From contig CAUJNA010001024.1 of the NCBI GenBank assembly GCA_963377175.1, positions 62,001 to 126,000 on the forward strand: a stretch of DNA of 64,000 nucleotides, read 5' to 3'. Positions 33,627 to 61,116 of the stretch are shown in pieces. The stretch is from Effrenium voratum (Eukaryota > Sar > Dinophyceae > Suessiales > Symbiodiniaceae). A program made the translations under genes and the position numbers. Within the stretch, counting starts at the first letter, position 1, and every line of letters starts with the position of its first letter. Below the pieces are notes generated by a model, which saw only the letters and a program-made list of their open reading frames with translations, was not told the origin of the DNA and searched no databases.

Positions 33627-36177
33627 TTTGGCCATACGAACCTAAAACAAATGGGAAGTACTTTTCATAAGGAGAATGCATATAGTGGGGAGGGGACCAG
33701 CAATGGCCTATATATAAACCTTAATACTTTTGGCATAAGAAAGGCATAAGGAGCCCTGAACCACGGGGAGGGAGCCTTCTTGGCCTTGGTAGAACCTCCG
33801 TCTCGGCCAAGCGCGCTTCCTCAGGACATGAAGCTCCACTCGGTGAGCTACGCCACGAGGCAGCGATGGGAGACTTTCGGGTGGGTTTTTTTGTGGATGT
33901 CTTAGGGGAGGCCAAAGGGAAACCAAAGGGAGTCAAAGGGACCAGAAGGAAGCGCGCCACTGCCAAAACACGTTTTTTTTTTTGGTTGGATCTCGGGAGC
34001 CAACGGATCAAGCAGGCCAAACCCGAGAGTTGCTCGAGAGTTGCGGCGCGCACTGAATGCGTTTGCCCAATACTCGCGGAACAAAACAAATGCCATTACA
34101 ATTTGGGGTTGCCACACCACTGATGTGTGGGACAAAGAATAGCGGCCATGGCTCAAGTCAAAGAACAAGTGGGGCAAGAAGCAGGAGTCCTTAGCTCGAG
34201 CCGCTTTTTGCCATTGAAACCTCCCTCACTCAGCTTAGCGCATCAACCAGATGCGACCCCACACACACACAAACACCCAATCCGAGATCACACCCATAGA
34301 TACTCTCACACTTACAACTTGAGCTATGCGGACACTCTCTCTCACACACACACACCCATAGATACTCTCTCGTTCTCTTTCACACAAACATAAGGTGTCA
34401 TAATTTACTGCACGCTCGTACAGAAAAGCTCGATAGACACACACACACACTATCACTATGACTATCATACGCTCTATCACACACACACACACAAGCACAA
34501 GGGCCACACAATTTGCCCGTTGATCTGCCATTGGATTGGTTGCTCCATGGGTCCGGATGGACACTCCGAGCGCGGGCCCCGAGAGCGCGGGCCGACCGTT
34601 TCGTGTAGTGTCCCAGATGTCGGCAGACACTGTGACACTTCAAGCCTTCCCAAAGTCACCCATTCATTTTGCCACCAGTGCTTTAAGTCAATAGTTTCCT
34701 AGGTTGACCATTTTTGGTCGTGATGTTTCCAGGCGGTTTTGTTTGCAGGGTGATCTTGGATCGTCGGACACCAACGGATGGCTCCCTCGCGTGTTTTTGG
34801 GGCGACCGGGCGGACGCGGCATGCAGCCCATTTTGGGAGAGACGGCAGGAAACAAAGGTGCGCGCAAGCCCCATGTGAATGATGTCCGCCAATGGGTTCC
34901 AAGTGAAACGGATACAATTTTGTGTGTCTTCCGGATGAATTTTGTTTCTTTTCTTTTCCGGTTTGCAGGTCGTAAGGAGTGCTGTTTTTGTACCATTTGC
35001 AATTGGGCTCAGTATCACATTGTTTGCAAATATTCCAGCAACACATTGCAGTATGATTGGAAGTTCATGCACCTTCTAAAACTAGAACATCAATATGTGC
35101 TTGTAATAGCGTTGCATGGCCTGCTTGGCTTTACCTCATGCAGCTAGTTCTAAACATATCTTTGCAGTTTATGGTATGACATCATCCTTAAACAATTCTT
35201 TGGAATACATGACGATATGCTTTAAGCGGTATAAACTTTTGTTAGCTTCGCAGGCAGTATTACGTTAAGACGAGTTTCAAATACTCAGCAAGCTTTTAAG
35301 CAGCATGAGGAGATTCTGTTACAGAAGGAGCAGATAGAACCAGCGTGGACAAACCAAATATCCCAACGTACAATCTAAAGAGCGATAGCACCCACAAACT
35401 GTCAGTTGGTATGACCATAGTTGTACCTTCCAATTTTAGGTTGTTTTACTCAGTTGGGATACGGCATTTAAAACGCAACAACACGCTGGCATGTTGGTGA
35501 GTGCAAAATGGGGAACAGTAAGCCAACCGTTCTTTGATGAACATGTTCATGAAAACCGAAGCAACATTACCCAGAGTTCCACAAACTGGTTCTGCAAGTA
35601 CAGCATGTTTGGTTCTTATACTGTAGAAACTCATGCGAGTAGTCAACTTTTAATGCAAGAGCTCTCCTCTGATGCAAACATTTATATACACGTCCGCACC
35701 AACAGACGAGGTGTTGCAATCAATGAATATGCTCTTTCACAGCCATCATGCACATGTACGTAGATGTCTTCGTCTCTCTATATGCTCAATATGTTCTGTA
35801 GATGATCCTGTCTCTCGTTATTTTTATATTCTAATCAAACTACCACTCTCTTTGTCAGATCTTTGTCTCTATGTTTGAGTATGACAGTATACATGTATTT
35901 ACACACGTATGTTCATATATATATATATACATGTATAAATATAATGTAATACGTATATGCGCCAGTTGAAGATTGAAAGATTCTCTGGTGGGCCGAGGCG
36001 AAGGCGATGGCGAGGCCTGACCCAGCCTTCGCTGAACACTGCGTAACTTGCCAGTTGGGCCAGCCATGCAAGCGACAAACCGAAAACACACCAAGACCCG
36101 CAAGGGAGTTGGCAGTGGTGGATGCCCCTGCTGAGAGGGGCGTTTCACTCGCTCGCTCGTTCGTTTGGTTTTGCCAG
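33627..36177. other. spacer between SET and CobW genes, repeat-rich
   Basis: Contains ACAC-type microsatellites (34256-34345 and 34436-34496), a CCAAAGGGAAACCAAAGGGA run (33911 on) and a short AT dinucleotide tract near 35918-35935. No exon is convincingly recognised. Any first exon of the CobW gene should lie here. Confidence 0.5.
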
Positions 36178-49740
<13,563 letters not shown>

Positions 49741-52700
49741 GGGTGTCGAAACGCGTCACATGGAGCGCATTGGGACGGATTCGCCGCTTTGGGCCGCTTT
49801 GGGGCTCGTTGGGGATTCGCCGGGGTCTGAAGCTGGAAGCCTGCAAAGGAGAGCCATGGCGCCATGTCGCAGAGAGAGAGAGAGAGAGAGAGTGAATTCA
49901 ACTAGGTACCCTTTGGAAAGTCGGTTTGCAGGGAGAAATCAAAAGGGTTGACGAAGTCGCCTCCGGGTTGCCCATGACAATATTGGTAAGAGGGTTTCCA
50001 AAATTTCCCCTAGAACGTGCTTTATTTTGGGGTGTCTTCTTGTCAGAAAAGATCCGCAGACCCAAGCCTGCTCTCTCTCAATGTCGGTTGCCCGCCGACT
50101 TCTTGGTTGGCTCCTAGGCCCTTGCAGCAGGCTGGCCGTGTCGTGAGGTTGATGCAGGTCGTGGAACCCAGGCAAGGTCAAAGAGTGTTACAGGCGCAGC
50201 GTAGGCTGTTTCCCTATGAAAGGGCTCACGTCAGGGACGGGCTTGTGGATGGGGTTGGACACTTGTCGACCCTTGGTAGTTTTGGCCGGTTCAGAAGAGT
50301 CCACCCCCCCCATAGAGCCCCATTTTTGACCCACCTTTTCAAGGAGCGAATTTGTGAACCACCCCAGTTGAAGGCAGGTCACAGCAAAGCTCCCATCACT
50401 TCGGGTCCTTTCTTTCGGCCAGGCCTGCAAAAGTGCCAGGCGGACACCTGAGTTTTGGCGTGCCTTTGGGGGTCTCGGCGGGGACCCCGCCGCACCCAGC
50501 GAGCGACAAAAACAGACACCGGGCGACCGAGTGAGTGCCGCGTCCCAGTTGTAGGGTATCACCGTTCGGGGCAGGTTGAAGTGAGCTTGCGAGGGAAATG
50601 CCTGTGGGTGCATGGCCTGGCTTAGTATTTGCACATGAGCGGCGCCCAAACCCCACTTCAATGCAGAGTACAATAAGGTCACAACAATAAACCCTGACAA
50701 TTTCCGTGCAACCGAAAGCCATTGGATTTTGGGTGCTGCTCATGTGGAGATTCCACGGTGTTGCAGCTAACATTGGCGAGGTCATGGTGATTTCCGCCAC
50801 TTGCAGTCAAGGAGCCAAGAATCCGCACATGTCAGTGCTTGCCTTTCGTTTTGAAATCTGCAGTTTCTCCATTAGCCTTTGGTTCTACAGGTTTCAAAGC
50901 CTTGTTTGATGATTCCACAGGTTTCAAAGCCCTGTTTGAACAGAGAGTTTGATCCTTCGCGAGTTTCATATTGTGCACTTCTCGCAACTCTTCAGCCGGT
51001 GGGTTCTTCCCGCACCATGACGGCGCTATGAGCGGACTGGCCCGGGGCCCCAGCTCTGAGTTGGGACGCGCTGGAAACCAGGCAGAACGCGGGTTCTTGC
51101 TGGGCGTGTGTTTTTGAAGGGTACTTTTTTGTGGCTTTGAAGGGAAACCAAAAGGAGAACCATCATTTTGGAGGAAAGCCAGACCCTGCGGGAACATTGA
51201 TTCTTTACGCGACGTAGTTCCGATGGAAGTCTTTGGCTTGCGAAAACGGCTCTCTTCCTAAAGGTGGAAGCTCCTTAAATGGTTGGTTCTTCCTTGGTAA
51301 CCTAGAAAGGGCACGCTCAAAAACGGCACACCCAAAAATGGCTAAACAACGAACACGTTCAGTGACACCAGGGTGGACTGTCCCACAAAGCTCAGGACTG
51401 GCTCTGGACGGCGCCGGGCTTGGATGGCCTGTGGCACGCGTTTTGGCGCGAATGCTGCTGCGCAGGGGGTTTCCTGTCTCCTTGGACCCATAAGAGTCTT
51501 GGTTTCCTTGTCCCCTTTTTTGAAAATAGCCTAACGCTCGATGATATTTGACTCGTTTTCTTTGAAGCCACTGGGCTGGGGGTTATTCATTTGGAGACAT
51601 GTCAAGGATATGTCCAGTGTGTCACATGAGTAGCATGCCCTTCGGGCAATAGTTGAAAATCCTTTGGGGCGGCTTCAACATCTGCAAGCTTGGGTGTTGT
51701 CATGGCAAATGAACCGCACTTTTTGCTGGTTGGCGAGGACAACTCTCTGGACGGAGGACCGGAAAAGGAGAATTCCCCTAAGGTGGATCATTTTCCTAAA
51801 CGGTGAAACCCCCGGACAAACATGAAGATTAGCAATGTGCTCCTAGTCCCAACCATTTTGGGGTTGACTCCTTTGTGCTACTATAGGTGTTGATTATGAC
51901 TCCACTGGAGTGCAGATCTTCCTTCGCCCCAAGGTCGTGTGCTGCGCGCGGAAAGCCCGAGATGGCCCTTCCCTTCCAGGCGGGCAAACAGCACCAGTGG
52001 CAAAACCTGCTTGCGTGGGGTTGCTAGGGCTGGTCCTGGGAACAATGCCCAACCCCCAATTGGCCGTTCATGTCACGGGGAGGGAGTTCAAACTAGCTCT
52101 TCTTGAGCCCTTAAGGCATTATTTGACCTCCCCTCTCTCCGCCGGCCGCACAGTGGGGAACCCAAAACTCCCGGGGTGCCATCAAGAGGACATGACCCCC
52201 CGGGCCACTCGGCTGACTTTTGACCCGGAGGCTTCCATGACTCGGCGCGATCGCCGGCGACGTCCTCCTTTGCGGTGCGACGTGGGAGACGTGGGAGATG
52301 TTGTTTCAGTGGTGAAAGTAGATGGGGGCTTCTCAAAATGGAGGCCTCTCTTGGGGTTTACGCACCACCCTGGAAAAATCCATCATTGTTCGAGCAACAC
52401 CCAGATGGCGCAATGCTCGCTTGGCCCGTCTTGCTCGACTTTAAACTTCTTGGCTAAATGACAGCAATGCGATTCACTTTGTTTTTGGCCATCCTTTTTA
52501 CTTACCCACAGGGAATCGTGCCATAGCTTCAGCCTGGTGTAAACCCGGTGCAATCTTTTGATTACCCCAAGGCACACTCAGCCTCCCATCCACTTTCCGT
52601 TCGGAAGACTATTTGGATAAGGGGGGGGCAAACCCCGAAAAATCTCCCCGCTCTGAGGCAGTCAGCCAGTCCCAAAGTCTACCTTGGGGTCAAACGGAAC

Positions 52701-53142
52701 GGACAGGCATGTCTTGATCCATGGGATGCGAGGGTTCAAGAATGAACGGCCCATGAGCTACCTCACGCATACAAAACTAAACGTGGGCGCACTCATACGT
52801 TGATTGCCTCCAGTGGGAGTTAATTTCCTAATGGCGACCGCCGACGCATGAATGACCTTCTGGTCAATGTAGAGGGAGAAGCTGGCACAAGAAAGAAACA
52901 ATTGATTGAGTTCGTACCGTATGCGAATCAATGCCAAAAAGGAGACTTCTTCCTCATAGGAAAAACCTCATCCACTCCAAGCTTGTCAGCAAAGAAGGAT
53001 GTGTGTATTTCGAGGGTACCCTTTTCACCTTGGTTCGAAAAGAAATCAAAGGACAATCACCAATATTGGGGTCACAGGTGTCACCGTATTTCGGACACAT
53101 GCCCAGATGCAGGAAGCTGTTGGTTGCTGTCGTTTTTGCCAG
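49741..53142. other. spacer, repeat-rich, no firmly supported gene
   Basis: Holds a (GA)n tract at 49872-49894. The frames 50017-50451 and 51233-51493 look locally coding-like (for example GWPVARVLARMLLRR), and one AG|GT...AG|GC bounded stretch at 51934-51979 (VVCCARKARDG) could be an exon, but I recognise no family. Confidence 0.4.
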
Positions 53143-53912
53143 GCTGACGAGGAGAAAGACGCAGCGACCATCTCGACCACTTGCAGCGATCGAGAACGCT
53201 TCAGTGGTGCCAGCGAGGTGCGGGTGTCCTCATCCAAGAACGCAGGATTCCCTTCACCCAGCCCTTTGAGGACTCGTGTGGCAGACCCTTTGGATGTTTG
53301 AAACGGAAGTAGGAGTGAGACAACCACGTCGCTGTTTCGAATCTTTGTGCATTCCTGCAGACACACACAGCACAGGCAAACACCCGCACGCCCACACACA
53401 CACACGCGCACAGGCAATTCAAACTATCTTCGCTTGGTGACCTCAAGAGCCAACCCCCCCACATCCAACAACCCGCATCATTTGCATCATTGGCATCACC
53501 TGCATCACCTGCATCACCTGCATCACCTGCATCACCTGCATCATTTCACATCATTTGCATCACCTGCACCACCTAACATGACCTTCATCATCATCCACTA
53601 GCATCTCCTGCATCTCCAGCATCACTAGCATAATTATTATGAATTGCACCAGCATCTCTCACTAACATTACAATTGCAGGTAGCATCATCAGCATCACTA
53701 GCATCACCAGCATAATCACTAGCATCACCAGTATTACCAGCACCGTGAGAAATATTCCAGCTTGTCGGAAGCACGGACCCCCCTCTTGAGACAGACAATC
53801 GAAGCTGGAAACTTGGGGAGAGATTCAGGAGAGCCCGGAGATCTGGCAGCCGCAGTCTCCGCTGATGGAGGAGCCCTCTGAGTCCTCGTCCGCCGAACCA
53901 ATCGACTTGGAG
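53143..53912 (+). CDS. two candidate exons of an unknown gene
   Basis: 53143-53217 (75 nt; ADEEKDAATISTTCSDRERF) and 53829-53912 (84 nt; ESPEIWQPQSPLMEEPSE) are each flanked by AG|G on both sides, are whole numbers of codons and stay open in a common phase 0. Both are acidic and Ser-rich, typical of a disordered linker. No family is recognised. The intron between them contains the CATCACCTG minisatellite. They could belong with the 57-58 kb exons. Confidence 0.4.
53351..53412 (+). repeat. CA-rich microsatellite
   Basis: CACACACAGCACAGGCAAAC and further ACAC runs, in the candidate intron 53218-53828. Confidence 0.8.
53470..53745 (+). repeat. CATCACCTG nonamer minisatellite and its decay products
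   Basis: About six near-perfect CATCACCTG units at 53494-53550, continuing as CATCACTAG/CATCACCAG variants to about 53745. Confidence 0.9.
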
Positions 53913-54030
53913 GTGCGGACGCCTATGGGTGGCTCGCCTTTTTTTGAGGGTGCCCGTTGTGGGTTGGTAAGGGAAGCCAAGACGAAACCAGGCATTGTGG
54001 GAGTTCCCTTCTTTTGAGACACTCCAATAT

Positions 54031-54120
54031 ATGGCTATGAATTTTAAGGGAGACACCTCAAAAGTGGTTGGACATGCATCCCAACCTAAAAGATATCCAC
54101 CGAAGGGTCCCCTATAAACA
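54031..54120 (+). repeat. dispersed repeat, copy 2 (pair with 40389)
   Basis: ATATGGCTATGAATTTTAAG, CACCTCAAAAGTGG, CCTAAAAGATATCCACC and CCCCTATAAACA, matching the order of blocks at 40389-40474. Confidence 0.75.
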
Positions 54121-56531
54121 TTTCTGTTGAGATCACAAGGTGTATGTGTTGACGGGCGATTCGGGGCCAACTATGAACAATGGGTATGCACTTCCACTCT
54201 TAGCGCGCCATTGAAGGCGGTCTCGCGATTCCTCGCGCAACTCTGGGTGTATCTCTTTGTTGGAGCTTTGTCTCAAATGAGATCCTTAGATTTGACAGCT
54301 ACCCATGTGTTGGGGGATGAAGTCATTTTCTTGCAGGCTTTTCACTATGATTGCCAGGGAAACAGACGAAAAAATGGCTGGTTGGCATGCCATGGTCAAC
54401 GATCAACTAGTTCTTTGCCTAAATTGTGCATGTGCTTTTGAGGACACTCTTGACTCTCCGCATCCATTGATTTTGTGACAAAGACATCCAAATTGTGTTA
54501 AGGGACGAGCAAACTGCCCAGCTGACAGCATCAAACACTGGGTTGACCGATCCAGGCTGTGGGAAGACAGCTTTGGAGCTGCTTACGTCCCCCAATGGTC
54601 CAGGGATGGTCGAACTTGCCCTAGGCCACAACCCGTTTTATCATTTCGGGTGTTTTTTTATGGAACGCGGACCCCATGGAGTGTTCCACTGGCGCGCGGG
54701 GCATGGCCGGTGAAGTTTTGGTGTTTTGTAGAGAAGGCAAACTCCCCAAAAAAACGGGGGCGGAGGCCGGGAAAGTTGCCAAGGGAGATGCTTTTCTGCT
54801 TTCTTTGCTCAACTCCCGAGAACTCAGAGTGGCGACTTCTGGAGGTATTCCTGGAAGCGGAAACCGTGCAGGTGGGAACACTGGAGGGGCTGTGGGCTGT
54901 GGGGCTAATTTAAGCGGAAAGCATGAGACCTACCACTTGGGGGACCTGTCAGTTTGACAGGCGGCCGTTTTGGGCTTGTTCCCTGGCTAGTAATGGAGGT
55001 TTCCCTGTAGGGGACGCCCAAAAATAGAGGACACATCTTCTTGTTGGCAAAGCAATCGCTGGCATCTCAGCGGTGAGGTCCATGGGATGTCCTATTCCTA
55101 GAGGGCATGTTGGGCCGCACAACTGCCGTCCGAAGGAACCAGGATCGTTTCAAGATCTATTCCCACATATCACCGCTCTTTTCAACCAACCAACCAAGCA
55201 ACCAAGCAACCAGCTAACCAGCCAACCAGCCAACCAGGAGCATTCGAAGGTTCCGCCACTGCAAGCTCCAGGCTGCCCCAGGTTCTTTGGTGAGTCCTGG
55301 AACAGGTCTGTGGGTTTCCTTTCAGGTTCCTTTCAACACTTTTTTTTGGCTCCGTTGGCACTTTGTTGCAGCCTCTTTGCCCGTGTTTGACTTTTTTTTT
55401 TCTCTTCCCCGCACAGCCGGCAGCAAAGCCGTTCCCCCTCTGGCCACTCACTGAGGAAGATATCACGCAGCGCCAAGTTGGGTTTGGTTGCGAGTCCTGA
55501 GGGCTGTCGCAACATGAATAGTTGCCGGAGTGGATTCCCTAAATCTTGCAAGTGAGCCACTCAACCACAGAACCCAGGCAAGTTGTGGCAAAGTTACAGG
55601 GCTTCCTGCGTTTTCCTGCTTGCAGCATTTCGGTCATCCAAAGCAGCACTAAGCCGCCCGCTTGTGAGAATCCTGATTAAGGAGTGACAGAAGAAGAAGC
55701 TCTAGTTGGGTGCTCAAAAACTGGGGTAACCCCAAAATGGGTTGGGAAATGGAAAAGCCTGGAAACTCAAACCTGCGGTTCCTGCCCTTTTTTTTCCAGG
55801 TTTGACCCATACCCCATGTCGCGATTCCCATGAAAAGGGCAAGGCAGCGCGCCCAAACCAGCGGATTTTTGGGTCACGAGGTGCGATCCCGCAGGCGCTC
55901 CGCCGTTGCGAAAGTCGTGTGGGAAGGGTCGTTTTGAAGGTGTTGGACCCCCCGAAGATGGGCTGTTTTACTCTTGGTTTCCTTTTGAAACCACACAAAC
56001 ATGGGTTCCCCCCTCCAAAAAAAGGAGGCACACCCAGGGGTCCAGGCCAGCTGGGACCCTTCTTTTGGATGTTGGAATCAGCATTAGCCTCCTTTCGTGG
56101 GAGCTCCTCATGTGTTCGAACCAAGGACACATGCTATGAGAGTCATGGGAACGGAGGTGAGGGCGCCCGAAATAGGCCGGTTGCCCCAGAAAGTCACCGA
56201 AGCTTGCCTCGACTCCCTGGCACGGATCCGGTTCTCCGTGAGACGTGTTATCATTTAGGCGGTGCTTTTTGGAGGATGGGGAGATTGTGGATGCTTGGCG
56301 GCCACGAAGCCATTCGCTTAGAAGGGGCCCTGATTTATTTTCGGGTTTCCCAGGCTGGCCAATGGTTTCCTTGCCTGGCTGCAAGATTTGCTGCCAGCAA
56401 GTGATTGTCAAAAATCGACCCGATAAAAACAGTTTCTTCTGGGGAAATCGGCAAACATGAGTTTATCACATGAGCGACGGTCAATTCATCGGTATTTGAA
56501 TCTGCTGTTCTAAAGCGCATGACATAGGACA

Positions 56532-56927
56532 ATGTCGTCAGAGTACCACATGCAAATGGAAGTGATGCAAAAAGCAAACCAGATGGCGATTTTGACCACG
56601 GCTTATCAGCCGGCGATTTTCTTTTTCCGTGGGGCAAGCAAGGACTTGGGACGTGCTTTGCACATGGCTACTTGCCAGGATCGAATCGCTGGACGACTTC
56701 CTGGCCTGATGCACGCCCTAGCGCCATCTTCCGAAAGCGCACAGGAAGTTGCACATGTCAAAAACCTGGCTCAAGTGAACCGCATTGAACGTTACATGTG
56801 TGCGGGCATGCGGTATGTTATGGCCGGGGCTCACAAAGTGAGCGCCCTGCCTCCTACTTTTGACAAGCTTAGTTGGCTGTGTCAAATAGGTGCCAGGGTC
56901 GACATGTACAACTGCACATCGGGGTAA
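56532..56927 (+). other. 131-codon open frame of unknown status
   Basis: Open from ATG 56532 to the stop at 56925-56927, with balanced composition (RGASKDLGRALHMATCQDRI region) and no low complexity. No family is recognised and no splice context links it to the neighbouring exons, so it could be chance. Confidence 0.2.
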
Positions 56928-57359
56928 CCTCGAAAAAAGACGTGACCAGAGCAGTCGACCCTTGCCAAGACGCGCCACGTTCATGGCGAATCGCGTCGAA
57001 AAGTCTATGAGCGGTCGGTGTTCACTTAAACTAAGGAAGCCGCCATGCAAGCAGCCATGCGTGTGCGTGTGTGTCCAGCAACAAGGCCTCCTAAGCCTCG
57101 GAAAAGATGATCTTTGGTTCCCCTGCAACACCACCCAACAAATAGTCCCGGATATCAGGGCTCATTTGACTGGCTTCTTCAACATCGATCCATCCTCATT
57201 TCATGTACTCAGATCGTGGTTTCCCTGGTGTAGAAATTAGAAGGAGACGGTGTAGATCTTGATCAACCTAGCTTGGAGACGGTTCTTTCTTTCTTTCTTT
57301 CTTTTTTTTTTGGGGGGGGAACTCGGGGACACCTAGCCTATGGCAGGGACAACATGCAG

Positions 57360-58130
57360 GAGGTCTTCGACTTTTTGGATGACTTGGAGCCTGAGAAGAG
57401 GCAGACGGACTTGAAACCCCCAGGGGGGGGGGCCGGGGGGGGGGCGCAGTTTGCTTTTGTTCTCCTCTCTTTTTTGGACCTGAGGTGGCAGTCATGGGGC
57501 ATTTTTTTGGTGGGTGTCAACCCAGTTGTCCTTGGTTCTATTGGACTTGAAGTTTAAAGCAGCTTCATGAAAAACTCGCGGATCGCCGCATTCAATCGGT
57601 TTTGGAATTGCAATACTACCGAGAGTGCGTGCCAGGGTTATGTGTTCATGCATGGATCCAACCCCCCCCCCCCCTCCCCCAACATCTGCATTTTCTTCAA
57701 CACTGGCGCTTGCTGAGGCAATCTCGAGTGCCCTATTTTGAATAGACACAGGGGGTTGGGGCGGTGATTTTGGGGGGCTTCTGGTAGAAGGAATTTGGAA
57801 TCGAGTGTGTTGACTACTTCGAAGATGATGGATGTCCATTCGTCCTCTCACTCGTCCTCTGCAGTCTGCAGCACAGAACGGCATTTGTGCCAGGGTCGAT
57901 CCACCTTCTCTCTCTCGGCTTGAGATGAGAATGGCCATCAAGCCTTTTCGTCCGGGCTTCGGCCTCCAACTGCCATTGTGTGCGTTCCCAACGCAAGTCA
58001 TTCAAAGCCGGAAAGTCTTTTCGCCTTTAGCTCCCGAAGCGTTCCTCACTGGCCCCGTTTTGGGGCTGGCTGGCAGGGACAAGAAGATCGACTTCTCCAA
58101 CCTTCATCGCATTGCCCGGGACCTTGGCTT
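57360..58130 (+). CDS. two linked candidate exons with EF-hand-like helix-loop-helix
   Basis: 57360-57400 (EVFDFLDDLEPEK, ends in phase 2 at an AG|GC donor) joins to an exon from 58077 (DKKIDFSNLHRIARDLG) by completing an Arg codon. The second part is close to the centrin segment after EF-hand 3 (xKIxFxNLxRxAxxLG). The canonical first Asp ladder of the EF loop is not evident, so calcium binding is uncertain. The exon end near 58127-58130 is not fixed. The 676-nt intron holds a poly-C tract (57661-57680). Confidence 0.45.
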
Positions 58131-61100
58131 GTGAAAAGACTCCACCCCGCTGATCTGAGCAAAAGCCTTTGCTTTTCCTCCTGGATCCGCCTGGTGTTTA
58201 GGGTGTTTGAAGCTTGTGCGCTTGCCACGCGCGGTTTGAATGGGCCTCAGCTGATCCATTTAATGATCCATTTAAGCAATCATTTTAGCAAGCTCACCGA
58301 TTTGGCGGTAAAACGCGCTGTGGAAAGCGAGCTTGGGACCCATGAGGTTTCCTTTGGGAATACAAATTCCTATTCAGGTGGACAAATTGTAGTTTAGTGC
58401 AGATTCATAGGCTTCAGCTCTAGTTTTTGCGTTTCCCCTCAAAGTGTAAGACTGTGAAGTGGCGGCCCAGGTTAATCTGTGGGCATGGGGGTGAGGCTTT
58501 TAAAGGCTGGAATATCGTTGATTTGGTTTGTTTCGACTGCAAGTGCCGACAACTACCATAATACACGCTAATTTTGCGTTCTTCCCCCTGAAACATAGAA
58601 GGCTCAAACTCGCATACATGGTGAAGCATGGTTGATCTCCTAAACAAAGACGCAAACATCCAAAAGTCATGGTGGATTACAGGTTTGCCCTTGTTCACAA
58701 CTTGCAAGCACGGTTTTGGAGGCATGGAGGCCCCGCCTAAATAGGGTTTTAAGGCGGTAGAATGCAAGGGGCCTCCAGCACCCTAGCCAACTTGCTGCTC
58801 TGTTTCGTCCGCATCCTGAAACACGGTTTGGTGGAAAGAATAGCAAATCGCGATCCGACACCATTTCTAAAGGTTATTACTACTCTTTGACCCTCTCGTG
58901 GCATCTGCATGACCACATATTGGACTGCAGAACTCTTGTCCTATATTGCCATTCCTGTTTTAGCCCTTGACATAAAAACGTGTTGTTTTTGCTTCGCATT
59001 TGTCTCAGCTTGTCTAGAGAGAGAGCGAGAGAGAGAGAAATTCAACATGCAAGAATAGACGCAAATGAAGGTCTAGCAGGTTCCGGCGGGTTCCAGGCAG
59101 GTTCTAGGGAAGTTTCTTGAAATGCTTTTCGGCGTATTAGTTGAGGTTTTGAACCACTGCAGGATTTGCATAGATGTTCTCGTTCGCACTTTTGTTGAGG
59201 CTCTTTGCAGGGACGCATCAACCAAGGGCCATGTCCCATCCTTCTCGATCGTTCCTTAGGCCCAAGTCCTGGGTGACGACATCACCGACCCGGCGCGCCC
59301 TCCACCTGTCTGCCTTGGTTGGGAGGGGGCGGGTTGCTTGGCGGGGTTTGGGTTCGAGCCCTGGCGGTTCAGTTCCGAGCTTCAAGTACTGTCACCCTGA
59401 ATGCCTCCAAACTTTACATGTGTCTGTGTATTTATGTATGTATGGAAATAAATTTACCTGAGCCATACTTAGCCGGTATCTGGCCAAAGGAGCGGGTGGT
59501 ATCCGAGTAAATTGGGGCAACGCCAGGATGACAGCCCCGGGTTGTAAGATGCAAGGAACGGCTTGCCGACAGGCCAACAGTTTGTGCTTGAAAGAGCTGC
59601 ACATCCTTAGGGAGGAGCACCATACTGAAACCATGGTTGAAACCATTGTCCAGGATTGCGCCCATCCACAGTATGGTGCTTTTCATGCCTGTTTCTTTTG
59701 GCTGCGGGCTTGCTCGCCTTGTTTCCAGCCAATGCGGCCGCCTTTTTCGCCGTAGCTGTTTGCAAAGACCACCGGCCATTGGCACGAGCGATGCATTCGC
59801 CAAGTGCAACGTGTCAGCATCCCAGCGTAGACAGCAAGAGGCACGCACACACACACACACAAGCACTGTTAGATAGCACCCATCCAAGCGAACAGAGCCA
59901 GCCAGAGAGAACAACGATCGGCCTGGCCGCTCCAGATTGCTTCCAGCGTTCCTGATAAGACTCAGGCGCGGAGTGCATGCATTGTGGGAGCTGAGCAACG
60001 GGCTGAAAGACCACGGTTCCAACTTTCAATGTCCGTTGTCTGGGTGCCAAAAGATTTATGATCTGTTTAAGCTTCCTTGATTGGGGAAAAAAGGAGAACA
60101 TGACTGGATAAGTGCTCGAGTCGGCGAATGCCAAGTGCCATCGTAGAGAGTCTTCTCGCAAAGCGCACGCATCAGAATTCCCAGGAAGCACCTAGGTGAA
60201 GCATCAACCGCTGTTGTGAGGGCATTCCTTTTTTGAGGAGCTGCCCTGGTTAAATGTGACACTGCTCTGCGGTATCTGGTGAGCAAGGGTATCTACTCAC
60301 AGGCACACGACACATCCAACTTAGCTAACTTCTGATGCGCTTACATGAAATCTGAAGGACCACCCCACAAAGGCAATCAGCGTGATGGTGCCAAGTCTCA
60401 TGTGGCATAGCCCGAACTTTGCCATCTGTGGGGCATGGCAATGGCTTCCTGCAATGAAAGACGAGGTGGCAATCCAAGATCCTTCTCAAGCAGATTTCGG
60501 ACCCTGCCCCCACCCTCACTTGGGATGAAAGTAGGATCACCCACCACCAAGATGCTTTGTCCAGCTCGCCAGTGGCTTGCCTCTTTCCTTTGGACCCTAT
60601 CCACCAGAGGTATGTCTTCCTTCACCGTGGCCCCAAGAAAAGTGGAGTTGGATCATGTCCCAAGCAAAGGACGAGGCGGACAGGATTTCGTGGAGCAACG
60701 CGCATCAGAAAGAGCAAGGCACGCATGCGGTGATCAGTTGGCAAGGCCAATGGCCAATGAGCAGGGCTCCGCTGGCAATGATCAGGACGGCCGCTTGCGG
60801 AAGAGTCTTCCGAGCTCTCGGCGCCGCGCTTGGGGACGGCAACCTTGTCTAGGCTGAGAACCCTGCGGTAGACTAAGGTACTCCATTGCCCCTTGCTCTT
60901 TTTACGTGAAACCAAGCAAGTGAACAAACATGCAGATGGATAGTTCATGTTACTTGGAGGATCATGCCTCAGACAGCCAGCTTGCAACCGTTATTTGTAA
61001 GGAGCGAACCACCCCAACGCTCTCATCTGCAACGGACAATTACCCCAGTGAGTCCAGTGGAGCCATCAAACAAATCAACGGATGTGTCACCCTCCCGCTC
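58131..61100. other. no firmly supported gene
   Basis: Short frames on both strands. A CA microsatellite lies at 59841-59864 and a GA tract at 59018-59038. The stretch 60398-60625 is open on the minus strand for 75 codons, but it lacks a recognised domain. Confidence 0.4.
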
Positions 61101-61116
61101 TCGCTGGTCGGGCGCG

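Noticed and set aside
34143..34159. GCGGCCATGGCTCAAGT as a second spliced-leader relic
   Set aside because: Only the final GGCTCAAG matches well; the central T-run is missing, so chance is likely.
50188..50700. 170-codon minus-strand frame
   Set aside because: No domain, no splice context, and all recognised genes are on the plus strand; weak signal only.
60398..60987. Minus-strand frames with SILVVGDPTFIPSEGG and related text
   Set aside because: Looks protein-like, but I could not tie it to a family, and the plus strand of the same DNA is equally open.
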